Shown here in pieces: positions 24,313 to 31,736 of a stretch of 64,000 nucleotides of DNA. A model generated the notes under the pieces. The model had not been told where the DNA came from, ran no database searches, and saw nothing but the letters and a program-made list of their open reading frames with translations. Within the stretch, counting starts at the first letter, position 1; each line of letters begins with the position of its first letter. Position numbers and translations under genes: made by a program. Origin of the DNA: Miltoncostaea sp050250915 (GTDB lineage Bacteria > Actinomycetota > Thermoleophilia > Miltoncostaeales > Miltoncostaeaceae); NCBI GenBank assembly GCA_050250915.1, contig JBFWNT010000011.1:68368-132367 (forward strand), read 5' to 3'.

Positions 24313-25464
24313 GTGCCGGGGTTCCGGCGGTCCGATCTGTGGATCGCGTCGGGCGGCGGCGCCGTGGGCGCCGCCGCCGCGATCGCCTGGGGCTACCCCA
24401 GTGCGGCCGAGATCGCCCTGGCCGTGGGCTTCGGCCTGCTGCTCGGCCTCGGGCGGGTGGCGCCGACGCAGACGTGGGTGCTGGCGTCGGCGGTGATGGT
24501 GCTCGCCGCCGCGTCCTCCACGGCGCCCGGCGGCGACACGTTCGCGCTGATGATCCTCCTCAGCGCCCACGGGTTCGTGGCGGGCCGCTTCGACGGGCGC
24601 GTCGCCGGCATCCTCGGCGTCGTCGCCCTGGCCGGCGCCTCGGTGTGGGCGGCGGTCATCGTGGGCGACTCGCCGGCCCCCTACCTGTTCATCCCCCTCG
24701 CCGGCTGGGGCGCCGGGCGGGGGCTGCGCGAGCGCGCCGTGGTGGCCGAGGAGCTGGCGGAGCGCGCCCGGGAGCTCGAGGCGGAGCGCGAGGCGTACGC
24801 GGCCCTGTCGGTCCGCTACGAGCGCGCCCGGATCGCCTCGGAGCTGCACGACATCGTGGCGCACGCGATCAGCGTGATGGTGGTGCAGGCGACCGCCGGC
24901 CAGCGCCTGGCGCCCCACGATCCCGAGGCCACCGCCGAGACCTTCGAGGCCATCGCGGGCGCCGCCCGCCAGGCCGAGCACGAGATGGGGCTGCTCGTGG
25001 ACCTGCTGGCCGACGAGGGCGCCGCGGCGGGCGACGCCGACATCGCGCTGGTGGAGGACCTGGTGGCCCGCGCGGCGGGCAGCGGGCTGGACGTGACGCT
25101 GGCCCTGGAGGGCGAACGCGGCGGATTGGCGCCGGAGACCTCCCGCCTGGCGTACCGGGTGGTGCAGGAGGGGCTCACCAACGCGCTCCGCTACGCCGCC
25201 GGCGCGCCGGTGGTGGTGCGGCTGGCCGACGAGCCCGCCGCGCTCCGCGTGGAGGTGGTCAACGGCCCGGTGAAGGGCGAGCCGTCGCTGGCCGGGGTGG
25301 GAACGGGCAACGGCCTGCGCGGCCTGCGCGAGCGGGTCGAGGCGGCCGGCGGGACCCTCGACGCGGGGCCCGAGGGCCGGGGGTGGCGGCTCGGGGCCCG
25401 CCTGCCCCGGATCCCCGGCCGCCCGCTACGGGCGCCTCAGGAGACCGGCCGGAACGCCAGGTAG
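24313..25464 (+). CDS. NarL-type sensor histidine kinase
   Basis: 383-residue membrane kinase, GTG start. About five membrane helices fill residues 10-135, then a coiled coil (EELAERARELEAEREAYAAL) and the HisKA_3 dimerisation helix RARIASELHDIVAHAISVMV with phosphoacceptor His179. The HATPase has the N box YRVVQEGLTNALRYA and the glycine-rich GTGNGLRGLRERVEAAGG. It is the catalytic member of the pair with the upstream pseudokinase. The divergent CHD-REC-LuxR protein is the natural partner. Its 3' end overlaps the convergent RibD-like gene by 28 bp. Confidence 0.88.
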   Translation: MPGFRRSDLWIASGGGAVGAAAAIAWGYPSAAEIALAVGFGLLLGLGRVAPTQTWVLASAVMVLAAASSTAPGGDTFALMILLSAHGFVAGRFDGRVAGILGVVALAGASVWAAVIVGDSPAPYLFIPLAGWGAGRGLRERAVVAEELAERARELEAEREAYAALSVRYERARIASELHDIVAHAISVMVVQATAGQRLAPHDPEATAETFEAIAGAARQAEHEMGLLVDLLADEGAAAGDADIALVEDLVARAAGSGLDVTLALEGERGGLAPETSRLAYRVVQEGLTNALRYAAGAPVVVRLADEPAALRVEVVNGPVKGEPSLAGVGTGNGLRGLRERVEAAGGTLDAGPEGRGWRLGARLPRIPGRPLRAPQETGRNAR

Positions 25465-25982
25465 AGCACGCCGTTCGCGTACTGCCGCGAGCGCTCCAGC
25501 TCGAGCTTCCGCTGCGGCGCCCCCTCGGGGAACAGGCGGGGCCCCTCCCCCCGGGTGAGGGGGAAGACGAACAGGTGCAGGCCGTCCACCAGGCCGTCGG
25601 CGAGCATCGCCCGCACCAGCGTCCCGCTGCCGGAGACGAACACGTCGCCGTCGGTCTCGTCGCGCAGGCGGGCGATGGCGTCCGGGTCGTACGGGCCCAG
25701 GACGCGGGAGTTCGACCACGTCGCGTCCTGGAGCGTCGACGACACCACGTGCTTGGGGGTGTCGTTGAAGAACGGCGCGCCCGGGTCGTCCTCGACGGTC
25801 CGCGTCGACCACGCGGGCTCGAACATCTCGTAGGTCACGCGGCCCAGCAGGATCGCGCGGCTGGCGCCGGTCACCGCCCCCAGGTCCTCGCCCTGCCCGT
25901 CGTCGAAGCCGTACTCGAACGACCACACCGGGGCGTCGATGACGCCGTCCAGGCTCATGAACTCGTGCACGTGGATTCCCAC
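25437..25982 (-). CDS. Dihydrofolate reductase/RibD-C family protein
   Basis: 181-residue reductase of the RibD C-terminal/DHFR-like fold: HEFMSLDGVIDAPVWSFEYG at the N-terminus, AILLGRVTYEMFEPAWS, TPKHVVSSTL and DVFVSGSGTLVRAML, the usual NADPH-binding set of this family. Substrate unknown; stand-alone members are often not true DHFRs. It starts (GTG) one base after the ECF42 sigma stop, so it belongs to that module. Its 3' end lies inside the end of the convergent kinase gene. Confidence 0.8.
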   Translation of the reverse strand: MGIHVHEFMSLDGVIDAPVWSFEYGFDDGQGEDLGAVTGASRAILLGRVTYEMFEPAWSTRTVEDDPGAPFFNDTPKHVVSSTLQDATWSNSRVLGPYDPDAIARLRDETDGDVFVSGSGTLVRAMLADGLVDGLHLFVFPLTRGEGPRLFPEGAPQRKLELERSRQYANGVLYLAFRPVS

Positions 25983-25983
25983 G

Positions 25984-27261
25984 TCAGCTCCCTTCGCTCG
26001 TGGTGCCCGGGCGGCCCATGTCGGCGGCGCGCGCCCGCAGCAGGTCGCGCTCCCGGGTGTTGCGGGTCATCTCGGCGGCGCGGGCGAACTCGTCGCGGGC
26101 CTCCGCCCGGCGGCCGAGCCGGGCCAGCAGGTCGCCGCGGACGCTCGGCAGCCAGTGGTAGCCCTCGAGGGCCGGCTCCTCCATGAGTCCGTCCACCACC
26201 TCCAGGCCGGCCTCGGGGCCGAACGCCATGGACAGCGCCACGGCGCGGTTGAGCTCGACGACCGGCGACGGCTGCAGCTGTGCCAGCGCGTCGTAGAGGG
26301 CGGCGATCCGCTCCCAGTCGGTGTCGTCGGGCCGCGGGGCGCGGGCGTGGCACGCGGCGATGGCGGCCTGGAGCCCGTAGGGGCCGAGTGGACCGAGCTC
26401 CTGGGCGCGGGCCAGGGCGTCCAGCCCCCGCCGGATCAGGATGCGATCCCAGCGCGCCCGGTCCTGGTCCAGCAGCAGGACGGGCGTGCCGTCGCGGGCG
26501 ACGCGGGCGCGGGTGCGGCTGGCCTGGATCTCCATGAGCGCCACCAGGCCGTGCACCTCCGGCTCCTCCGGCGCCAGCCCGGCCAGGACGCGCCCCAGGC
26601 GCATGGCGTCGGCGCACAGCGCGGGCCGCACCCAGTCGTCGCCGGCGGTGGCGGAGTAGCCCTCGTTGAAGATCAGGTAGACGACCTCCAGCACCGACGC
26701 GAGGCGCGCCGACAGCTCGGGGCCGGCGGGGGGCTCGAACGGCACGTTGGCCTCGCCCAGCGTGCGCTTGGCGCGCACGATCCGCTGGGCCAGGGTGGGC
26801 TCGGGGACGAGGAAGGCGCGGGCGATCTCGTCGGTGGTGAGCCCGCCCAGCATCCGCAGCGTCAGCGCGACCCGGGCGTCGGTGGAGAGCACGGGGTGGC
26901 ACGTCGTGAAGATGAGCGTGAGCAGGTCGTCGCCGATCGGGTCGTCCATCGCCGCGTCGAGATCGGGCGGGGTCATCTGCTGCTCCTCGAGGTCGCGCCC
27001 CAGCTCCTCCGTCTTGCGGCGGAGGTTGGCGTCGCGGCGCATCCCGTCGATGGCGCGGTGCTTGGCGGTGGCCATGAGCCAGGCGCCGGGGTTGTCCGGC
27101 ACGCCGGCCTCGGGCCACTTCTCCAGCGCGACCACCAGCGCGTCCTGGGCGAGGTCCTCGGCCCGGCCGATGTCGCCCGTCATGCGGGCGAGGCCGGCGA
27201 TGAGCCGGGGCGACTCGATCCGCCAGACGGCGTCGATCGCGCTGTTGACGTCCCGCGCCAC
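25984..27261 (-). CDS. ECF42-group sigma factor with TPR-like C-terminal domain
   Basis: 425-residue sigma factor. Region 2 (ARMTGDIGRAEDLAQDALVV, AWLMATAKHRAIDGMRR) and region 4 (ALTLRMLGGLTTDEIARAFL, PEPTLAQRIVRAKRTL) are followed by a long helical extension with VYLIFNEGYSATAGDDW, ARWDRILIRRGLDALARAQE and GPYGLQAAIAACHARAPR. This is the architecture of the ECF42 group, which lacks a classical anti-sigma factor and travels with DGPF-motif proteins, exactly as here: a DGPF gene precedes it by 6 bp. The C-terminal extension is thought to control activity in this group. Confidence 0.88.
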   Translation of the reverse strand: MARDVNSAIDAVWRIESPRLIAGLARMTGDIGRAEDLAQDALVVALEKWPEAGVPDNPGAWLMATAKHRAIDGMRRDANLRRKTEELGRDLEEQQMTPPDLDAAMDDPIGDDLLTLIFTTCHPVLSTDARVALTLRMLGGLTTDEIARAFLVPEPTLAQRIVRAKRTLGEANVPFEPPAGPELSARLASVLEVVYLIFNEGYSATAGDDWVRPALCADAMRLGRVLAGLAPEEPEVHGLVALMEIQASRTRARVARDGTPVLLLDQDRARWDRILIRRGLDALARAQELGPLGPYGLQAAIAACHARAPRPDDTDWERIAALYDALAQLQPSPVVELNRAVALSMAFGPEAGLEVVDGLMEEPALEGYHWLPSVRGDLLARLGRRAEARDEFARAAEMTRNTRERDLLRARAADMGRPGTTSEGS

Positions 27262-27267
27262 GGTCGC

Positions 27268-27702
27268 CTACGGCTGCCGGCCGTGCTGCTCCTGGATCTT
27301 CGCGCGGAGCTCCTCCTGGGCGGCCAGCGCCTCCGGGGTGAACACCTCGGCGAAGTCCTCGTCCTCGAACACGGGCCGGATCTCGACGACGTCGCCCGCA
27401 GCGAACGGGGCCCGGCGCAGCCACTCGACGGCCTCGTCCATCGACTTCACCTCGAGGATCCAGAAGCCGGCCACGAGCTCCTTGGTCTCGGCGAAGGGGC
27501 CGTCGGTCGCGGACGCCTTGCCGCCGCCCTCATAGGCGATGCGCACGCCCTCCCGGCTGGCCTTCAGGCCCTCGCCCGCGAGCATGATCCCCGCGTTCAC
27601 CAGCTCGGTGTTGAACTTCCCCATCTCGTCGAGCTCGCCGGCGGTGGGCAGCCGCCCCGACTCGATGTCCTCGTTCGACTTCACGATGGCCATGACCCGC
27701 AT
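27268..27702 (-). CDS. DGPF/YciI-family protein
   Basis: About 144 residues, starting at the ATG at 27702 behind GAGGAGG. The YCII-type fold shows MRVMAIVKSNEDIESGRLP, FNTELVNAGIMLAGEGLKAS, the diagnostic ATDGPFAETKELVAGFWI motif and an acidic C-terminus. DGPF proteins are the conserved partners of ECF42 sigma factors; their biochemical role is not settled. It is the first gene of the three-gene unit DGPF-sigma-RibD-like, read toward lower coordinates. Confidence 0.85.
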   Translation of the reverse strand: MRVMAIVKSNEDIESGRLPTAGELDEMGKFNTELVNAGIMLAGEGLKASREGVRIAYEGGGKASATDGPFAETKELVAGFWILEVKSMDEAVEWLRRAPFAAGDVVEIRPVFEDEDFAEVFTPEALAAQEELRAKIQEQHGRQP

Positions 27703-27817
27703 GTCGTCCTCCTCGTCGTCGTGCGGGGCGTTCCCCCCGCCGCTCACCCACGCGACGAACGGCGCGGCCGGCGATCGACATCCTCTCGGGAAAATTCTTC
27801 CCGCGACCCCCGGAGGG

Positions 27818-28735
27818 TCACTCCTCGGGCTTGCGCGGACGCTGCTCCGGCACCCACAGACCGCGGACGAACGCCAGGATCTCGGTCCAGATCCCCGGCC
27901 CCGGCGGGCCGGTGCCCGGTTCCTCCGTGCGCACCCCGCGCCACTCCGCCGCGAACGCCGCCGACAGCAGCACGATGTTGGCCGCCAGGTACACGAAGAA
28001 CAGGAACACGACGATGGCGGCGAGCGACCCGTAGACCAGGTTGTAGCGGCCGAACGCGTCGATGAACGACGCGAACCCCACCGACAGGCCCCACAGCAGG
28101 ATCGACCCGACCAGCGCCGCCGGCCAGATGTCGCGCGTCCTGGGGGCGCCCGACGGCGCGTAGCGCAGCAGCAGGATCAGCAAGCCGGTGCCCACGGCGA
28201 CCGGGACCAGCTCGCGCACCACGTCGTACAGGAGCCCGGAGAACCCGACGGAGTTCTGCACCTGCTCGCGGGCGACGCGCGTGGCCACCGTCAGGCCGGC
28301 GGAGGCGCTCAGCAGCACCGCGGCGCCGCCGAGCATGATCAGGTCCACGATCTTGCCGCGGGCGAACGGCCGGGGCGGGGTGTCGGGGTCGATCGCGTCC
28401 AGGCTGCCGCGGATCGCGCCCATCATCCCGCTCGCGGTCCACAGCAGGGTGACCAGGCTGATGAGCCCGATCGTCCCGGCGTTGGCGCTGACGCCCTTCA
28501 ACGCGCTCTCGATCTCGTTGGTGCCCGACTCGGTCACCGGCAGGGCGTCGGCGAGGGCCGACACGAAATCGGCGCGCAGCTCCTCGTTGCGCAGCACCAG
28601 GCCGGCGACGGAGGCGAGGAACAGGATCAGGGGGAACAGCGACAGCAGGACGTAGTAGGCGATCGCCGCGGACTGCCGCGACCCGGCGACGTGGGTGAAG
28701 CGGGCCAGGGAGCGCCGGATCCACTCGATCATCAT
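27818..28735 (-). CDS. YihY/BrkB-family membrane protein
   Basis: 305-residue integral membrane protein. Family features include the N-terminal SRQSAAIAYYVLLSLFPLIL, TLLWTASGMMGAIRGSLDAI, ALVGSILLWGLSVGFASFI and the YGSLAAIVVFLFFVYLAANI segment; about six membrane helices. BrkB/YihY proteins are uncharacterised transport-like proteins and were once misannotated as RNase BN. The ATG pair at 28735/28732 has only a weak GCGGG site. It reads in the same direction as the alcohol dehydrogenase gene upstream (26-bp gap), so may be co-transcribed. Confidence 0.85.
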   Translation of the reverse strand: MMIEWIRRSLARFTHVAGSRQSAAIAYYVLLSLFPLILFLASVAGLVLRNEELRADFVSALADALPVTESGTNEIESALKGVSANAGTIGLISLVTLLWTASGMMGAIRGSLDAIDPDTPPRPFARGKIVDLIMLGGAAVLLSASAGLTVATRVAREQVQNSVGFSGLLYDVVRELVPVAVGTGLLILLLRYAPSGAPRTRDIWPAALVGSILLWGLSVGFASFIDAFGRYNLVYGSLAAIVVFLFFVYLAANIVLLSAAFAAEWRGVRTEEPGTGPPGPGIWTEILAFVRGLWVPEQRPRKPEE

Positions 28736-28761
28736 CCCGCCGGCGCGGCCGAGGTCCGGCA

Positions 28762-29763
28762 CTAGGCGCACCGCAGCACCGCCGCCCCGCCGACCTCGCC
28801 GCGCGCGAGGCGGGCCAGCGCGGTGTTGGCCTCCTCCAGTCGGTGCACCTCGGTCTCGGTGCGGACGGGGATCGCCAGCGCCAGGTCCAGGAACTCGGCG
28901 GCGTCGCGGCGGGCCACGTTGGCGACGCTCCGCAGCTCGCGCTCCCACCACAGCAGGCCGTAGTCGAACTCCGGCACCCGGTCGAGGTGGATCGCGTTGA
29001 CCACCACCACGCCGCCGCGGTCGAGGGCCGCGAGCGCGGCGACCACCACGTCGCCGGCGGGCGCGAACGTGATCGCGGCGTCCAGCGCGGGGGGAGGGGG
29101 GTCGCCGTAGGCGCCGGCCGACGCCGCGCCCAGGGAGCGGGCGCGCTCCTGCTCGCGCTCGGACCGGGTGCGCACGTGCACCTCGCAGCCCAGGTGGACG
29201 GCCTCCTGGATGACGCAGAGGGCGGAGGCGCCGAACCCGTAGAGCCCCAGCCGCGCGCCCCGCCCGGCCCCGGTGAGCCGCAGCGCCCGGTGCCCGATCA
29301 CGCCGCCGCACAGCAGCGGGGCCACGGCGACGGCGTCCGCGTCGGCGGGCAGGCGCGCGGCGAAATCGGCCCGCACCAGCATCCGGTCGGCGAAGCCGCC
29401 GTCGCGGTCCCATCCGTGGAACTCCGCCCGCTCGCACAGGTTCTCCCGGCCGGCGCGGCAGTGGCGGCAGGTGCCGTCGGCGCCCGCCAGCCAGTGGGCG
29501 CCGGCGCGATCACCCTCGCGCCAGCCCTCCACGCCCGCGCCGACGGCGGCGACCGTCCCGACCGCCTGGTGACCGGGCACGCGGGGCACGCCGCGCGCCT
29601 GCAGGTCGCCCTCGGCCAGCTGGAGGTCGGTGCGGCAGACGGCGCAGGCCTCCACCGCGAGGAGCAGCTCACCGTCCCCGGGGACGGGGTCGTCGCGCTC
29701 CTCCAGCACCAGCGGCCCGGCGCCGTCCGCCGGCCCGGGCCGCGTGAGGACCATCGCCCGCAT
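28762..29763 (-). CDS. Zinc-dependent alcohol dehydrogenase
   Basis: 333-residue MDR alcohol dehydrogenase. Catalytic zinc ligands are in AVCRTDL (Cys) and VPGHQAVGTV (His). The structural zinc loop reads GADGTCRHCRAGRENLCE: the first of the usual four cysteines is replaced (ADGTC where CGxC is common), so this site may be altered. The Rossmann motif is LGLYGFGASALCVIQEAV, more divergent than the usual GxGxxG. Closest in look to the AdhA-like group of actinobacteria. The ATG shares one base with the stop of the secreted-protein gene upstream (TGATG), implying coupling. Confidence 0.8.
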   Translation of the reverse strand: MRAMVLTRPGPADGAGPLVLEERDDPVPGDGELLLAVEACAVCRTDLQLAEGDLQARGVPRVPGHQAVGTVAAVGAGVEGWREGDRAGAHWLAGADGTCRHCRAGRENLCERAEFHGWDRDGGFADRMLVRADFAARLPADADAVAVAPLLCGGVIGHRALRLTGAGRGARLGLYGFGASALCVIQEAVHLGCEVHVRTRSEREQERARSLGAASAGAYGDPPPPALDAAITFAPAGDVVVAALAALDRGGVVVVNAIHLDRVPEFDYGLLWWERELRSVANVARRDAAEFLDLALAIPVRTETEVHRLEEANTALARLARGEVGGAAVLRCA

Positions 29764-30191
29764 CAGCCGGCGCTCTGCACCGGCTTCCAGACGACCGTGA
29801 GCACGACGTTCATCGGGCGGTTGCTGCCGTTGTGGAGCCGGATGTTCCACGAGTGGCCGGCGGGCGTGACCGGCGTCGTGATGTTGGTGCAGACGAAGGT
29901 GCCGGCGGCGCCCTGGCAGACGTCCGACGCGGCGCCGCTCGGCAGCTGGAGCACGGTGAACCGCGATCCGTTGTCGCGCTTCTGCGAGAGCCGGAGGGTC
30001 TTCTCACCGTCGCTCGACACCTTCAGGCCGAACGCGAACTGCCCCTTCGGGACGGTGCCGAAGGTCAGGTTGAGGGACGATCCGGCCGGCACGAGGGCGC
30101 CGACCTGGTGACGGTTGGGCTGCCCCTGCGCGAGCGCCGGCACAGCGAGTGCCGCGGCGACGGCGCCGACGGCGATGGTCCGGAATCGCAT
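29763..30191 (-). CDS. Secreted hypothetical protein
   Basis: 142 residues with a clear Sec signal (MRFRTIAVGAVAAALAVPALAQG, cleavage near ALA-QG). The mature domain is beta-rich with two cysteines (DVCQGAAGTFVCTN) that could form a disulfide, and hydrophobic strands such as FAFGLKVSSDGEKTLRLSQ and NVVLTVVWKP. No family recognised. First gene of a possible unit with the alcohol dehydrogenase gene (1-base overlap). A GAGGAGGCACC site precedes the ATG. Confidence 0.7.
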   Translation of the reverse strand: MRFRTIAVGAVAAALAVPALAQGQPNRHQVGALVPAGSSLNLTFGTVPKGQFAFGLKVSSDGEKTLRLSQKRDNGSRFTVLQLPSGAASDVCQGAAGTFVCTNITTPVTPAGHSWNIRLHNGSNRPMNVVLTVVWKPVQSAG

Positions 30192-30250
30192 GGTGCCTCC
30201 TCTCCGGGACCGTTGTGCCCCGAGCGTAACCCCGTGGCAGGCTCCCGGCG

Positions 30251-31207
30251 ATGCCCACCCCGTTGCGTCTCGCGATCGCCGGCCTCGGGCGCATCGCCGC
30301 CAGCCACGTCGCGGCGCTGGAGCGCACCCCGGGCGTGGAGCTGGTGGCGGGCGCCGATCCCGGTCCCTCCGCCCGGCTCGCCTTCCGCGGCCGCGACCTG
30401 CCGGTGGTCCGCGACGCGGCCGCTCTGCCGCCCGTGGACGCCGCCGTGGTGACGGTGCCGACCGGCGCCCACCTGGCCGCCCTGCGCGACCTGGCCGCCG
30501 CGGGGGTGCCGGAGGTGCTGATGGAGAAGCCCCTGGTCGCGAACCGCGAGGAGCTGGACGCGCTGGACGACGCCCGCGGCGGCGCCCGCGTCTGGCCCCT
30601 GCTGCACTTCGCGCTGGCCGACGAGGTGCGGTGGGCGGCCGAGCGCATCGGCGCGTGGACGGCGGCGCACGGGCCGGTGGCGGAGGTGCTGCAGCTGTTC
30701 CAGGACCCCTACCTGCCGCACCTGGATGAGCGGCTGCGGAGCCTCTCGTCGAGCTGGCTCGACTCGGGGGTCAACGCCCTGAGCGTGGCGGCGCGCCTGG
30801 CGCCGCTGGGGCCCGTGCGCGCGGCGCGGCCGCTGGGCGCGCCGGCCGGGACGGGCGCCGCCGTGGAGCTCGACCTGGAGGGCGGCGGCACGGCCGGCCT
30901 GGTGACCTCATGGCACGCGCGCCGCACCAGCAAGGGCACGCACCTGCGCCTGGCCGGCGGCGCCCGGGTGCTGATCGACCACACCGCCGGATCGGGGCTG
31001 CTGCTGGAGCCGGGCGGCGGCGTGGCCGACGCGTTCCTGCCGGCCGACGACGGCCTCGACAGCATGACCAGCCACTACATGGCCGTGTACGCCGACTGGC
31101 GGGAGCACCGCGCCGGCGCCGCGGCCCGCCTGGACGCGGGGCGCGAGCTGGTGGCCAGGGTCCTCGACGCCGCGGACCTCCTCGCGACGGCGCCGCCGCC
31201 GCGATGA
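30251..31207 (+). CDS. Gfo/Idh/MocA-family oxidoreductase
   Basis: 318-residue NAD(P)-dependent sugar or polyol dehydrogenase-type enzyme. N-terminal Rossmann LRLAIAGLGRIAASHVAALE, then AAVVTVPTGAHLAALRDLAA and the EKP motif in VLMEKPLVANREEL, which carries the catalytic Lys in this family. The C-terminal half forms the beta-sheet substrate domain (SSSWLDSGVNALSVAARLAP). Rather short for the family. No sugar transport genes are adjacent, so substrate is open. Divergent from the secreted-protein gene. Confidence 0.82.
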   Translation: MPTPLRLAIAGLGRIAASHVAALERTPGVELVAGADPGPSARLAFRGRDLPVVRDAAALPPVDAAVVTVPTGAHLAALRDLAAAGVPEVLMEKPLVANREELDALDDARGGARVWPLLHFALADEVRWAAERIGAWTAAHGPVAEVLQLFQDPYLPHLDERLRSLSSSWLDSGVNALSVAARLAPLGPVRAARPLGAPAGTGAAVELDLEGGGTAGLVTSWHARRTSKGTHLRLAGGARVLIDHTAGSGLLLEPGGGVADAFLPADDGLDSMTSHYMAVYADWREHRAGAAARLDAGRELVARVLDAADLLATAPPPR

Positions 31208-31362
31208 CCGGCGTCCGTCGCCTCCTGCCGTCGCGGCATCGGACCGCGGCCCGCCAGGGTCGCTCGGTGCGGGCGATCCGCAGCCCGCGGCCGTGCCGCC
31301 ACGGAGGCACGACGCACGGCCGTATGGGACGATCGGACGAGACCGCGGAACCGGGAGGCACC

Positions 31363-31602
31363 ATGGCGCGACACGTCTTCGACATCAGTGAGACCGCGAC
31401 GCACGCGCTCGTCGCGCGGCAGCTCCGGGACCTCGCCGACCAGTTCGAGCGCGGCCGCATCGACCTGGCGTACGAGGAGTGGCACGACCCGACGGTCATC
31501 ACCGACCCCGTGGACGTGACGATCGACCTGACCACCCGCCACCGCCACGTCGATCTCGTGGTCCGGATCGGCTGGAAGGTGGCGGAGCCCGCGGCCGCGT
31601 AG
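31363..31602 (+). CDS. Amphi-Trp domain-like small protein
   Basis: 79 residues, ATG preceded by GGGAGG. The sequence HVFDISETATHALVARQLRD, LADQFERGRIDLAYEEW and VDLVVRIGWKVAEP fits the short amphi-Trp-type domain: amphipathic helix, beta-hairpin and Trp-containing strand. Family function is not established. It lies alone between the Gfo/Idh/MocA gene and aceA; the 155 bp before it hold no other recognisable gene. Confidence 0.6.
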   Translation: MARHVFDISETATHALVARQLRDLADQFERGRIDLAYEEWHDPTVITDPVDVTIDLTTRHRHVDLVVRIGWKVAEPAAA

Positions 31603-31736
31603 GGCCCCCTCGCCGGCCCCCCGGGGCGGGGCTGCGCCCGGATCAGCACTAACCGTACGGGCGGGTTCCCCGGGTGCCTGCGCCGTCGCACCTGCACTAG
31701 ACTCCCTCGGCACGGGTCACAACCGGGAAGGGGAAC

